Source: Trissonchulus latispiculum
Lineage: Eukaryota; Nematoda; Enoplea; Enoplida; Ironidae
Direction: 5' to 3'
Assembly: GCA_030248195.1 (NCBI GenBank)
Contig: JASAND010028383.1
Location: 1 to 64,000 of the forward strand
DNA length: 64,000 nt
The position numbers and the translations under genes were made by a program. Shown here in pieces: positions 12,001 through 21,100 of the stretch. Each line of letters starts with the position of its first letter. Position 1 is the first letter of the stretch. The notes under the pieces were generated by a model. That model was not told the DNA's origin. It made no database searches and saw nothing but the letters and a program-made list of their open reading frames with translations.

Positions 12001-13036
12001 CGAAATGCCGACAGACAGAAAATTTGAGAAAAGTCAACTAATTTAAGTCCTCAAAGACTAACTGTTGCCATCATACGCTCATCATCCTATACGCTCAGTT
12101 TGCGCTAATCAGGGTATCGGGTAATAACTCTTAGGGCCTTTTCAATAGAGGGTAGAGTAGAGTTAAAATTAACTCGATCCTTTTCAAGAAAGAGATAAAA
12201 GAGTTAATTTTAACCTTGGGAATTAGAGAGTTAAAAATTTTAACTCTGGGTGGATTCATGAAAAGAGTTAAAATTAACTCACTTTCACTCTTCCCTTTTC
12301 AGGAATCGCGTGCAGAGTTAAAACCTGTGGAGATAAATTTAACTCAACCCTTTTCACGAATGGGTTATATTTAACTCTGCTTAACTCTTTCTGAGCATTT
12401 TCTATTGAAATTTAACCCAGGTAAAACACGCAGGTTAAGTAGAGTTAAAGTTAACTCTATTCATGAAACCATGGGGTTAATTTTAACTCTGTCATTTTTA
12501 ACTCCTTTTAACTTTATAGCTTTTAACCCTGCAGGGTTAAAGAGAGTTAAAACACGCAGAGTTAAAATTAACTCTGTGCTTGCATGAAAAGCGTTAATTT
12601 TAACTCTACTCTACTCCAGTCTACTCTACTTTACCCTACCCTTTCTTGAAAAGGCCCTAAACCTGTAAACCAGGGAGATAAGGGTTGCGTTGTCAGCTGT
12701 AAAAAAATTCGCCTTAGTTTCAATATTTGAAAAAAGCTTTAACTAGTAATCTTTTCATCAACGAACAAAACCAACATTATCTTTAGCTTTTCAGGAGTAC
12801 AAATTTGTTCCAATCTCCAAGAAACAAACACTTGTCGTAAGCTGGTTTTCACAGAGAGAAATTGCTTAATACAATCTTTCCGCTGTTGGGAATCCATTTA
12901 ATCCGCGCAGTCTAGAAACTAATACAAACTTAGGATACTGCAAAAGGGCTGGCATACCAAATCGATTATACCAAGGTTGCTCGGCGCTAACTGCTGCAAT
13001 TAGAAAACTGAAAACCAAAATCAGGAAAGCATCCAT
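24..13036 (-). CDS. Secreted single-kringle protein, seven exons, 314 residues
   Basis: I assembled exons 13036-12958, 11716-11675, 11500-11342, 8101-8050, 3249-3128, 1009-758 and 262-24 from GT-AG sites. All phases agree and the sum is 945 nt (314 codons plus TAG). Residues 1-18 are a signal peptide (MDAFLILVFSFLIAAVSA). Residues 59-144 form a kringle-like domain with six cysteines in kringle order (C59, C76, C99, C131, C140, C144), the Y-x-G...T-x-x-G-x-x-C-x-x-W core at 63-79, and PYC where kringles usually have PWC. An extra pair, C44 and C51, precedes it. Residues 152-235 hold five more cysteines (SGCYF, PSC, LCSC) and match no family I can name with confidence. The tail (237-314) is Thr/Ser-rich and probably O-glycosylated. 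N-glycosylation sequons occur at N60 and in the tail. An in-frame ATG at 13081 is possible, but the start used gives a cleaner signal peptide. The weakest points are donor GTTAGT after exon 2 and the exon 6 acceptor. Kringles usually bind protein ligands; the partner is unknown. Confidence 0.75.
600..750. repeat. AT-rich palindromic stretch in the last kringle-gene intron
   Basis: TTTAATTAA-type words run in both orientations, and GTACTAATTTG occurs near both edges (about 612 and 740). It would form a hairpin. There is no coding content. Confidence 0.55.
1095..1310 (+). repeat. Dispersed repeat, copy 1, of unknown origin
   Basis: The stretch around 1098-1170 (words GATGATTGGCC, TTCTTGCCAC) recurs diverged at 10665-10735. 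It reads open to a stop at about 1310, with words such as ELDDWP in both copies, so it may be a decayed transposon fragment. It lies in the intron between kringle exons 5 and 6. Confidence 0.45.
1310..1680. mobile_element. Foldback element related to the GGGTCTTAT family
   Basis: Inverted arms of about 60 bp: GAAGAAGCACCGAAGAAGC at 1310 is mirrored by GCTTCTTCGGTGCTTCTTCG at 1659-1678. The centre (TAAGCTTAAGATGTAAGCTT, then AACGAAAAGCTGAATC) matches the centre of the element at 16842-17438. A partial match to the right end of the 23.6-24.8 kb element (AGTGGCTTACTCTTCTTCTT) lies just beyond, at about 1768-1787. Confidence 0.6.
2095..2690. repeat. Insertion-like segment with CGGTCGCGG-rich ends
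   Basis: GTCCAATTCTGGGG occurs directly repeated at about 2096 and 2670. Inside each edge is a GC-rich stretch built of CGGTCGCGG (2128-2175 and 2580-2650), with AT-rich sequence between. This could be a transposon with duplicated flanks or a simple duplication. No coding region is recognised. Confidence 0.4.
4071..4551. mobile_element. MITE-like element with TTA target-site duplication
   Basis: Terminal inverted repeats GGGATGTACTCAAAA and TTTTGAGTACATCCC, flanked on both sides by TTA. The interior holds repeated CGTATATACG palindromes. A 3-bp TTA/TAA duplication is typical of PIF/Harbinger elements; that assignment is inference. It sits in kringle-gene intron 4, and 4560-5230 next to it shows nothing recognisable. 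Confidence 0.65.
5340..5560. repeat. Dispersed repeat with C-rich hairpins, copy 1
   Basis: ATCATACATGTGCTTGGGA, then CCTGGAGCTC, C-runs and a TTTTTCCGG...CCGGAAAAA hairpin. A second copy with the same order of words is at 37206-37375 in the SDR gene, and a weaker relative is at about 7870-8000. ORFs across it are by-products of the C-runs. Confidence 0.55.
5690..5895 (+). repeat. Degenerate AGAACCCCC simple repeat
   Basis: Words AAGAACCCCC and CCCAAGAACACC recur irregularly, interleaved with A-rich segments. No gene is seen here. Confidence 0.5.
6231..7112 (+). CDS. Stand-alone retropepsin-like aspartic protease ORF, 293 residues
   Basis: An intact ORF with an in-frame TAA nine bases upstream of its ATG. 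Residues 1-30 are extremely Arg/Ser-rich (RS/NLS-like), followed by a polar, disordered stretch with Tyr-Asn-Pro-rich segments to about 165. The protease-like domain covers about 170-293. The catalytic loop is D187-S-G-S-T within LLVDSGSTKT, and the flap-supporting ILG motif is at 259-261 in FILGLDFLMF. One such domain would need to dimerise, as retroviral-type proteases do. No zinc knuckle, reverse transcriptase, integrase or LTR is seen up to 7700, so this is either a pol fragment of a Ty3/gypsy-type element or a domesticated retropepsin gene. It lies antisense within kringle-gene intron 4. A TTTCAG just upstream (about 6205) could be a 5'UTR acceptor. The domain call is firm; function in the host is unknown. 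Confidence 0.75.
   Translation: MRSQSENSRNRHRHRSHSRRRKRKRRRTSDSLPKIGETTKPEKSNGPEDPPRERWRIKIRSPQPARHGISDLANSQSQPNFDNSRNQLTIPTYQARFSIIQLPPLAPAAAHVKSYYDRPVYNFPSRNVYNYGDENRYEDYEFPRNRKSRKSRSGQDRTQFQESRSQQLTRALILGEIEGKEYELLVDSGSTKTLMSQDAWESQRRPGLASFQQDQKTFSVANKKHHLISLGTAKLRIKLGNFEKSWKVHIVNDLNQTFILGLDFLMFHKIFVDFGRRLLYCPNGSVLKFRADG
8268..8570. mobile_element. GAGTTAAA-type foldback, degraded copy
   Basis: It begins TAAGGGCCTTTTCGCGAAG and then alternates AGAGTTAA / TTAACTC words in both orientations, like the better-preserved element at 12134-12657. The right terminus has decayed. Confidence 0.5.
8650..8918 (+). repeat. Duplicated segment carrying tRNA-Leu, copy 1
   Basis: From about 8650 (GTAAAAAATAGGTCAAAA) to 8918 this segment is similar along its length to 11040-11300, including sequence on both sides of the tRNA. 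The duplicated unit ends in ATTATGTACTCTTG, the right-end word of the CAAGAGT foldback family. Confidence 0.7.
8757..8838 (+). tRNA. trnL-AAG: tRNA-Leu (anticodon AAG), copy 1
   Basis: A complete 82-nt cloverleaf. The acceptor stem is GGTAGCG/CGCTGCC with one T-G pair, and the discriminator is A. The D arm lies in GGCCGAGCGGTCTAAGG. The anticodon stem is CTGGT/ACCAG around a TTAAGGC loop, giving anticodon AAG. The long variable arm is CTCTTCGGAG, typical of tRNA-Leu. The T arm is GTGGG-TTCGAAT-CCCAC. The A and B boxes are intact, so it is probably functional. It lies in kringle-gene intron 3, antisense. Confidence 0.96.
8975..9065 (-). repeat. Dispersed repeat, inverted partner of 10745-10835
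   Basis: The reverse complement matches 10745-10835 (words CTCTCAGGAAC, TGTCCAGTTC/TGTCCAGGTTC, TTACATGGACCG). It probably belongs to the same unclassified repeat as 1095-1310. Confidence 0.4.
9154..9966. mobile_element. Foldback element built of CCTATTG/CAATAGG units
   Basis: Termini GGCCCTGTTGCATAAAA and TTTTATGCAACGGGCC are inverted repeats flanked by a possible CCTG duplication. Between them, CAATAGG on the left arm and CCTATTG on the right arm recur many times, and GTTGCATAAAA recurs near the ends, so each arm is itself repetitive and complementary to the other. No transposase is seen. Confidence 0.6.
10120..10640. repeat. AT-rich foldback-like region of GATTAAA words
   Basis: GATTAAA/TTTAATC and CCGTTTAAT/ATTAAACGG recur in both orientations. 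It resembles the other unit-built foldbacks, but the ends are not clear. Confidence 0.4.
10660..10835 (+). repeat. Dispersed repeat, copy 2
   Basis: The left half matches 1095-1170 and the right half matches 8975-9065 inverted. The stretch reads open on the plus strand from about 10660 to 10905, but without a recognisable domain, so I do not call it a gene. Confidence 0.4.
11040..11300 (+). repeat. Duplicated segment carrying tRNA-Leu, copy 2
   Basis: Partner of 8650-8918. The flanks have diverged clearly while the tRNA differs at one base, so the tRNA is under selection or was gene-converted. It also ends in ATTATGTACTCTTG. Confidence 0.7.
11137..11218 (+). tRNA. trnL-AAG: tRNA-Leu (anticodon AAG), copy 2
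   Basis: Identical to the copy at 8757-8838 except for one C-to-T change just before the T stem, which breaks no pairing. All stems, the AAG anticodon, the long variable arm and both internal promoter boxes are kept. It lies antisense in kringle-gene intron 3. Confidence 0.95.
12134..12657. mobile_element. GAGTTAAA-type foldback flanked by TA
   Basis: Termini GGGCCTTTTC and GAAAAGGCCC are inverted and flanked by TA on each side. The arms consist of AGAGTTAAAATTAACTC-type words, each self-complementary, with CCTTTTCA/TGAAAAGG words between. Relatives are at 8268-8570, 22255-22413 and 23039-23202, with a looser one at 36000-36200. Confidence 0.65.
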
Positions 13037-13220
13037 TTGAATGCAGTGGATCAGATCACAGCTTGACACAATCCATTTCAATCGAATTTCTCGTTTCTAA
13101 TAGCAACGTCTCCCTTGACTCCGCCGAAGCGGTAACGCCAAATTAATTTTGCTTGGAGTTGAATAATTGCATAAGCAAAGCCATTATTAAAACAAACGTG
13201 TTCGTGTCAGTGGTAGATAG

Positions 13221-15467
13221 GTTTAAGGTGCTGGTTCGGGTTCGTGTATTTTTGGGCTTTAAAAGCGCAATTGTCGTTGAAACTTATTCAAATTTGCTAC
13301 AATTACATTATTTACCCTATAAAACATGTTGGAAAAGTCGCGGCTTGAACATGTGAGTTTTGGAGAAATTAGCTTTATTCCGCCATAACGTGCACTGTGA
13401 CCACCCTACATGGATGAACTTATAGTCATTCGAATCCTCTCACCAAGACCTACAACTTTGCTCTTGAGAGTTTTCTTCGATTCCTTAAGGTTTAAGAGAT
13501 AACAGCGAAAATTGATTTTCGAGGTGTAAAACCGGCCATTTTTCGAAAAATCAAATATTGCAAGATTTCGACAGCTTCAACAGCTCTGGTCCGTCGGTCT
13601 AGTATTGTCCATATTTGTGGTCCTTAAGGGGGGGTCGCTTTGGGTCAAAATCGATAGTCACGGATTTCGCTCATTTTCATACACAATATAGGTACATATG
13701 TTCTCAAAAACAAGACAAAACATTAGAATTCGAAACTAACCAGTGACAGAGATATTCAGCTAGAAATTTGGAAAACTTGAAAATCACTGCGATTTGCCCT
13801 CCAAAGTCATGTTGAGACAGAACGGTACCGAAAGTTTGGTCAACTAATATGGCAATTTAATTAGTGTGGGTTGGCTAATATTTTAATGATAAAACGACTC
13901 TAGAATATCCATCCAGTCGTTCACAATACATTCATCAATTGTGAACTGAGCCTTTTTCAGCTAACTGTGCCCTCAAACTTTAACTTACTCTAACTTTCAG
14001 ATACTACATTTCAGACACATAGTTCTATTAGAAAAGTTGTTCAGCTCATCGGTAGCTATCGAATCATACCCAATTTGTCTATATTTTGGAAATTTCAAAA
14101 ATTGACTTTTTGTGACCTATCAGAGATCAAAGGAGCCGACACGACAGAAAAGTTCTACCTTTAAGCATTTGCCTTTACCTTAATGTCAGGCAGGCATTGA
14201 GAGTTTTATATGCCAATTTTGGTGACTTTCGAGTGGGTAATGAGTGAGAAATTATTACAAAAACGTGAAAATTGCGCAAAATGATGATTTTTGGCAAAAT
14301 TAGCCCATTTTGTGGCAAGTTTTTTGAGAGCACTACAAACGGTAGAAATTTGCAACTACTGTCATAAGAATTCTGTGTATGCGTAGAGTGCAACTATCTA
14401 TAAGCGATTTCCGTAGCTTTTGCCAATCGTGCAGGAGAGGCGAATATGTTTTGCTGGTCCTGTTTTTCGTGGTACAAAAAGCACCAATTTTCCGGAATTT
14501 TGACTTTGAAAAATCGCCAAAAATTCGACACTCAACTGAACTGTTCCAGAAGGGTTATTTGCACTCTCTAATATGTCCTTAACATGTACAACAAGGTTGC
14601 AGCGCTATATCTTGCATACAGCGAAAAATTTTTCTGCCACAAACTTTTTAACCTAACTTTTTCATTTTCCTATGTTTAACACATGCCGAGATAACCTTTG
14701 AAGGCCCCTACAGAACGATAGAAGCAATATTACGCAAAACGCACCTGTCTTGTTTTAGGGACCCATTAGGACTACAAAATATGTGAAAATGAGCAAAATC
14801 GGAGATGGTCGAAAAATCGGCCAAAAAGCGACCCCCCCCTTAAGGACATCATACGCCCAAAGGAGAGCTCTATGCGGTAGGTATCTCTGCCGGCGCACAG
14901 CAGCGAAAATGTGAAATTTTGAAAGTAGCAACTAAATTGTTTTGAACATGGATTTCTCTCAACTCATGCAATCAATTAAAAAACGGCTTTACACATGTAT
15001 TTTTGAGACATTTGCCGAGGGCTATTTTTCATGGTTTTGCATTTTGACTTTCAGTTCGAGAGAAATAAGCGTCCAAACTTGAAAATTTTGACGAAAATCG
15101 GACCAAATTTACGTTTTTCTCAAAATCTTGAGCTTCTTTAATCGTTAAACAATTTCAGAAAAAATAGCCCTCGGGAAGACGTTTCTTTTGAAGCCTGAAC
15201 TGGTCGCTTTCGTGAGTTTTCCCACACTTCGAGAAATCCATGTTCAAAAATTGTTTTCATGTTATTGCAAGTCGTTGTTCAAATATTATGTTGTTCAAGC
15301 CGAATAGTTGAAATGAGACAGTTATACTGTAACTGAACCTAGTTGTAACAAGCACATTCTGAGCTTTAAAATGATATAAAAATTATTGTTGAACTCCAAA
15401 AATTGAGCAAATTACAGTCTTTCAAATACCAAATACTTTCATTGCAAATACCCGAACCAGCACCTTA
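13221..15467. mobile_element. 2.2-kb element with 19-bp terminal inverted repeats
   Basis: TTAAGGTGCTGGTTCGGGT near 13225 is mirrored by ACCCGAACCAGCACCTTAA near 15448-15466. An inner inverted pair, CTTAAGGGGGGGTCGCTTT (13624) and AAAGCGACCCCCCCTTAAG (14826), lies within. No target-site duplication or transposase frame is seen; ORFs inside are short and featureless. It fills much of the gene-free interval between the kringle and Dickkopf genes. Confidence 0.5.
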
Positions 15468-15734
15468 AGGCATCACGAAGAACAGTTGCTGAGAACTCGG
15501 ACTTTTTAACGATATAAGCATTATATAAACCTGTTTCGGCAATTTCTTCTAAACCTCGCAAGACTGACCAATTTTTAACAAAAAATCAAAGGATTTCTTT
15601 CCTTCTGCAAAATACCTTTATACAAGAATGCCTAAACTGTAGTGGACCGCCAAATAGAACTAGTAACTAACTGCGCTACATATAGATGTTTGCTCAGAAA
15701 ATTTGGTTATTTTTAAATTGGGATTTTTCAAAAT

Positions 15735-16405
15735 TTGGGTGCGGGCCGGGCCGGGCCGAGTCCTGGAACGGGCCGGGCTTCAGGCCGGGCCTGGTATTTT
15801 CATTAGAAGGTTTTGTCTTGTTTCTTGTTTCGGCAGGTTATATATATTGGAAATTTTATTCTTTTCCAAATATAATTTTGAATAATCATTGCTTTTATAT
15901 TTCGATCTTACATACTTGATTTCCTTGCTCTTTCAGAGTTACTGACTGGCGTTATGCACTTATCTAATTTGTACATTAGCTTCTGAAATTTAGTTATTTA
16001 TATAATTTATTTGTAATATTTGGACAGTATACCTTCTTCCTAATTAATTGCAAGGTGTATTTGAATCAAGGAAACTGGTCTGTCAGCGAATTCTTTCCTA
16101 AGCTAAACCGCTGAATGTTCTTAATCGCTCAAAACAAACATGAACTACGAGAAATCGTTTAAAAAATGGTATCTGCGTCTGCGATGAGGGATAAAATTCT
16201 ATGCATTTTAAACCCTTATTTTTATTTTGGCTAACTGCAAAAAATGGCAAAACGGGGTTTGAGCTCACGGGGCGGGCCGGGCCTAAGTTGGAGCGGGCCG
16301 GGCCGGGCCGAGGTCAAAAAGTTTCAAACGGGCCGGGCCGGGCCGAGTTGAAATTTTTACGGCCGGGCCTGAAAATTCTGTCCCGTGAAGGTCTCTACCG
16401 CATAT
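15735..16405. mobile_element. GGGCCGGGCC-cluster element, relative of 24212-24656
   Basis: GC-rich clusters of GGGCCGGGCCGGGCCGAG at 15739-15800 and 16262-16375 flank an AT-rich core, the same architecture as 24212-24656. Its ends are unclear. ORFs through it are low-complexity. Confidence 0.45.
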
Positions 16406-16841
16406 CTACGCATACCAATATCAAGCCTAAGTCGATTTATCCGATTTTCAGACTTTTTTGGTTTTTGGACAATCCGGCGATACCTTTCCCCATGATTTCT
16501 GCTCCTACTAATGTCAAGTCCTGACCTGGCTCCTTGCAAATTTTTTGGGACTTGGAAATTGTTGAAGAGCAATACCTGAGACACCCACAGACAGAAATTA
16601 TAGTCGTTGGGCAAACATAGCCTGCAATATTAAGGTCGAAATCTTGGGGAGGGGTGCTCAATCTAATGTAATGTAGTGCCGTTACTCCATGAAAGTTAGA
16701 GAACTGCGATTCCACTTTTGTCGTTGTTGCCGAGTAACTCTCCCTAAATAAAATCATTATGCTGCAGGTGAAAGTCACAGAAAACTGTTTCATTCCTTTT
16801 TAGGGTCAACTTTCATTCATTAAAGCTGCGAGGAAACAAAA

Positions 16842-17438
16842 GGGTCTTATCTCGATCACCCCCCCCCCCCCCAAATCCTTAAAACTTGACCAAATGAGCT
16901 AAAATTTGGTGTGGGTATGTTGTCGACCACGCTGAGTTCAAATATCGCAAAATTTTTCGATTTCGCGAAATTCGATTTTTTCGGTTTCTGAGGGGGGGAC
17001 CAAGGGAAACCGAAAACTTTTTTGTCTTCGATTTTGCTGAAAAGATGTTTATAAGGGTTTTCGGGGTCGTAGAACACGCATCTGAAGTCCGTTTTTCGAT
17101 TCAGCTTTTTGTTAGCTCAGTACAAGCTAAAGATATAAGCTTAAGATGTAAGCTTATTCTGAGCTAACGAAAAGCTGAATCAAAAAACGGACTTCAGATT
17201 CGTGTTCTACGACCCCGAAAACCCCTATAAACATCTTTTCAGCAAAATCGAAGACAAAAAAGTTTTCGGTTTCCCTTGGTCCCCCCTTAGAAATCGAAAA
17301 AAATCGAATTTCGCGAAATCGAAAAATTTTGCGATATTTGAACTCAGTGTGGTCGAAAACATGCCCACACCAAATTTTAGCTCATTTGGTCAAGTTTTAG
17401 GGATTTTGAGTGGTGGGGGGGTAATCGAGATAAGACCC
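16842..17438. mobile_element. Near-perfect palindromic element with 8-bp duplication
   Basis: GGGTCTTATCTCGAT at the left end is mirrored by ATCGAGATAAGACCC at the right, and both ends are flanked by AAACAAAA. The two arms, about 280 bp each, are almost identical. Each can therefore be read as the same 70-90 codon frame, one on each strand, diverging outward from the centre near 17140. The frames contain no known domain. Relatives are at 1310-1680, 20330-20890, 25890-26395 and 26870-27760. Confidence 0.75.
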
Positions 17439-17759
17439 AAACAAAAAATAGAATTTCTCAAAAATTGAAATTATTGTAGCCATTTTGCAAAGTCTCCCCA
17501 AATACCTTTTCAAAGCCAGGTGTCAAAATAGATGTTAAACTTCTAAAGTAGATTATGCAACTGAACCAGCACTAATACAATTACTAGATTACACAAACTG
17601 TTTACCCTAATTAGAGCCCTTATTTTCCAAGAGTTTCGATTAAACCTGCAGACGATTGCGTAAACAACCCCAGTCTAGAGTCTAGAGTACCCAGGTGTGG
17701 ACCTCCAGAAAATGAACACAGTCCCCCAAACTCTATTGTTTGTGACCCCCAAAAATTTC

Positions 17760-17802
17760 AGGGGTCACACATACACACACGCACACACGTACACACGTCG
17801 TG
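17760..17802. repeat. CA-rich microsatellite
   Basis: Imperfect ACACAC/ACACACG run upstream of the Dickkopf gene. The surrounding 17450-18180 shows nothing else recognisable. Confidence 0.6.
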
Positions 17803-18188
17803 AAGTGTTGAATCTAGTTTGGGGGGTGGAGCACTCTTAATGTAATGGTTTTTCCAGTCATTAAGTGGTAAAAAGGTGAACTGAGAGCTAAGTGGGAGGA
17901 GTCGCCTGAAATAATAACTCAACTCAACACTGGTGGACTAAACCCTCAAATTTTCTTCTATTGTACTTTTAAGAGGTGCTAATTTTGAATGTACACTATA
18001 CACTGTAAGTCGCCAAATTCAAGTGTCAGACTGCCAAAATTGTTGGATAGAAATGTACTCTGAGCAAGTACAGGTCAAATCTTTCTGACACTCTTAATCC
18101 TTCTGTCTAACTCTAACTGTGTAATGCTGATTTAAGGTGGACTTTATCCTCTTTACTTTTCTGTGACAAAGTTTTCTTTTCTCCTTCA

Positions 18189-21100
18189 ATGATGCAAACT
18201 TTCCCCTCCAAAGTTCTGATCCTATCCCTTTATTTGGATCTGGGCCGTTCCAGCTATCTGGGACTGCCGCTGGGAGCTCATCTGGGATTGCAAACGAATC
18301 CGGACTCCCTACCCGAATCCGGGGCGCTTCACCGAATCACGGAATCCGAACTTAGTCCCAGTCTATTTACGGAAGACAGATTTCTCCGACATTATTCCCG
18401 AAAAATCCCCATGTCCCGTCTGCTTCCCTCCCCCGCCACAACTAGTCTAAGTCCTCTGTCTTCCTTTGCCAACAGTAAACAGGTATTTTAAGTAATTTAA
18501 TATTGTCAATACTAAGTATTAATTAATAATTGTATTAATTATAATAAGTGAATTAATGGTGTATGTTAGTTTGATGCTGGTCCCCAATTTGCAAATCTTT
18601 TGAACTGACTGTACTATTAATGTTATTTTATTGTCAGACTATAAATTCTGGTACGTATTCCTGTTATATCAGATTTTCTTGTTATATTAGTAAGTTTTTT
18701 CAAAGCCACATAAAATTACAAACTTGTACTCCTCTGGTAATTGGCTGACAATTCTGTAGAAATTTTGTTTGTTATGTGCCCACTGGTTGCATAAGGCCCG
18801 CTACAAGTTTTTCTTTCAACCTGTTTTTGCAAAATAATGAATTTAAGATTTGATAATCCAAGCTGTTCACCAACTTCGTAATGATTTGGTTTGTGGGAGC
18901 TTAAATTTCTTAACGCAGCTTTTAGATTAGCGTTAGCAGACGTGTACTCATTAATCAATTAGTTTGGTTATTAATCAGCTGAAAACTTATTATCTTATCT
19001 GCAATTTCGCAGAATGTAGTACAGCAATTCTGTAGTTTTCTGCAGAACCCTCTTCTGCCCACAAAAATAGCTTTTGTAATTTTCTGGTAAAGCTGCAAAT
19101 AGTGCAACATACAAGTTTCCTATTGTACCAAGTTCTAATGAAGCCAACAGCTATTACAGGAGTTTCCTACCAAAAACAGTCGAAAAGTTGGGGCTTCGCC
19201 ACGTCAATCCTACTAATGAAAATAAATACTTTTAATTATTCACTGTTTACCTTACCCTGGGACAGAACGATGTACAGTGGCTTTAGCCTTTTTAGCATTA
19301 TTTAGCATTTAGCAGTTAAAATTTTTTACAGCCACCTCACCCCAGTCGGTGCTCCGGTTAGGGCTAGTGCCAGCTTAGAATGTATGCATTTTTGAGGGAA
19401 GGGGGATGCTGACACTGAATAATTGCCAAAGCAATTACTCGAGGCTATCAGGACCCCCATTACATCCACCGTAATGGAGGTTCTGTGGTCTCGATAAGTT
19501 GCACAGGAGCGATTTGAAATAGTTTTCAATTCTTTTCGCAACCAACAGCTTCACATTACAGTATTCCTTAATGATGTTGTTCTCTGCATTCTTGAACTGT
19601 CTTGAAAGACAATAGTTGTAGCAGCAGTACATAATAACAAGCGTAAGAAACTCTTATATTAGCATGTACAAATCATGCTACGCATGCTCGGCTCATTAAC
19701 TCGGGACCCCCCCCCCCATAACTTCCGGGGGGGGGGGTCCCACTTTGCACTAAATACACGCTTTCATATATGTGTGTGTCTGCTCGCTGATTGGCCCATT
19801 AGCCTAAGGCTTACGGTAGCTAATTTATTAGTTTTTTTGTTAATTAAGTATAAATTTAGTTAGCTTAATGCAATTAAAAAACTAATTCGACAACTTTGTA
19901 GCATCTTATCTGCTCTTTCCAATGATATGAAAATTGTTGCCTAATATGAAAATTCAAAGGAATGTAATCTGGAACAATTTTTATATCATCGGAAAGAGCA
20001 AAAATTTGTTACAAAGTTGTCGAAGTAGTTTTTAATTGCATTAAGCTAATTAAAGCTATAATTACTTAATTAAAATAACCAATAAATAAATAAATAGATA
20101 AACCTACCATAAGCCTTAGGCTAATGGGCCTTATATGAAAGCGTGTATTTACTGCAAAGACTGATCCCCGGGACGTTACGGGGGGGGGTCCCGAGTTAAT
20201 GAACCGAGCATACCTTCCGATTTGTACATTCTAGTGTAAGAGTTTTTTACTCTTACTATTATGTACTCTTGGTTGTAGTTGTGAGACACCAAACAGGGAA
20301 TCCTCTCAGGATTAACCCTCTAGGCATAGATTCCGGAATAACTGAGCTACTGAGCTAAAATTTGGTACGACCATGTTTTCCACCACGTGGAGTTCAAATA
20401 TTTTTCAAATATTTTAAGTTTTAAATTTTGAATGTTTTCAAAATTCGATTTTGTTCAATTCATTAATAATATTTTTGTTCTCGATTTTGTAGAAAATTTG
20501 TATGTACAGATTTTGGGAACACGAATTTGAATTTGAAGTCCGTTCTTCGATTCAGGTTTTCGTTAACTCGATCGGAGCTAAAGTTGCTCACCAAACATGT
20601 AAGCGGATACTGAGCTATTGAAAAGCTTAATCGACAACCAGAATTTAGAATCGTGTTCTGTTACCCTGAAAACCCCAATATTACAACTGCTCACCAAAAT
20701 CGATAACAAAAATCCTGCGATCTCTCCTGGACAGCCCTTATGAATCGTACAAAATCGAATTTCTCGAAGTCAAAATTTTTTACGACATTTGAACTTCGGG
20801 TAGTCGAAAGCATACTCATAGCAAATTTTTAGGAGATTTACTCGAGTTTTGCGGAATCTGGGGCGGAAGGGCGGGTCCTGAATATATCCAAAATCGGATT
20901 AGAGCCAACCGGAGTAGGGCTTACCACAAAAGTTAAGGACTATAAATTTTTAAAGGTTATACCAGGTCTATTTGTTGTGGTACGTTTCTTCCAAAATTCT
21001 ATACTAGCTCATCATTAATTTCCTTCTTCTTGAGTACCAATAAAATTCGTGTCGTCAAGAGCTTTCAAATGAAATGCAACATGCTGGGTCTTGCTTAAAA

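Noticed and set aside
16856..17468. Two nearly identical ORFs on opposite strands
   Set aside because: They are the two arms of one palindrome read outward. There is no known domain and the frame depends on arm symmetry.
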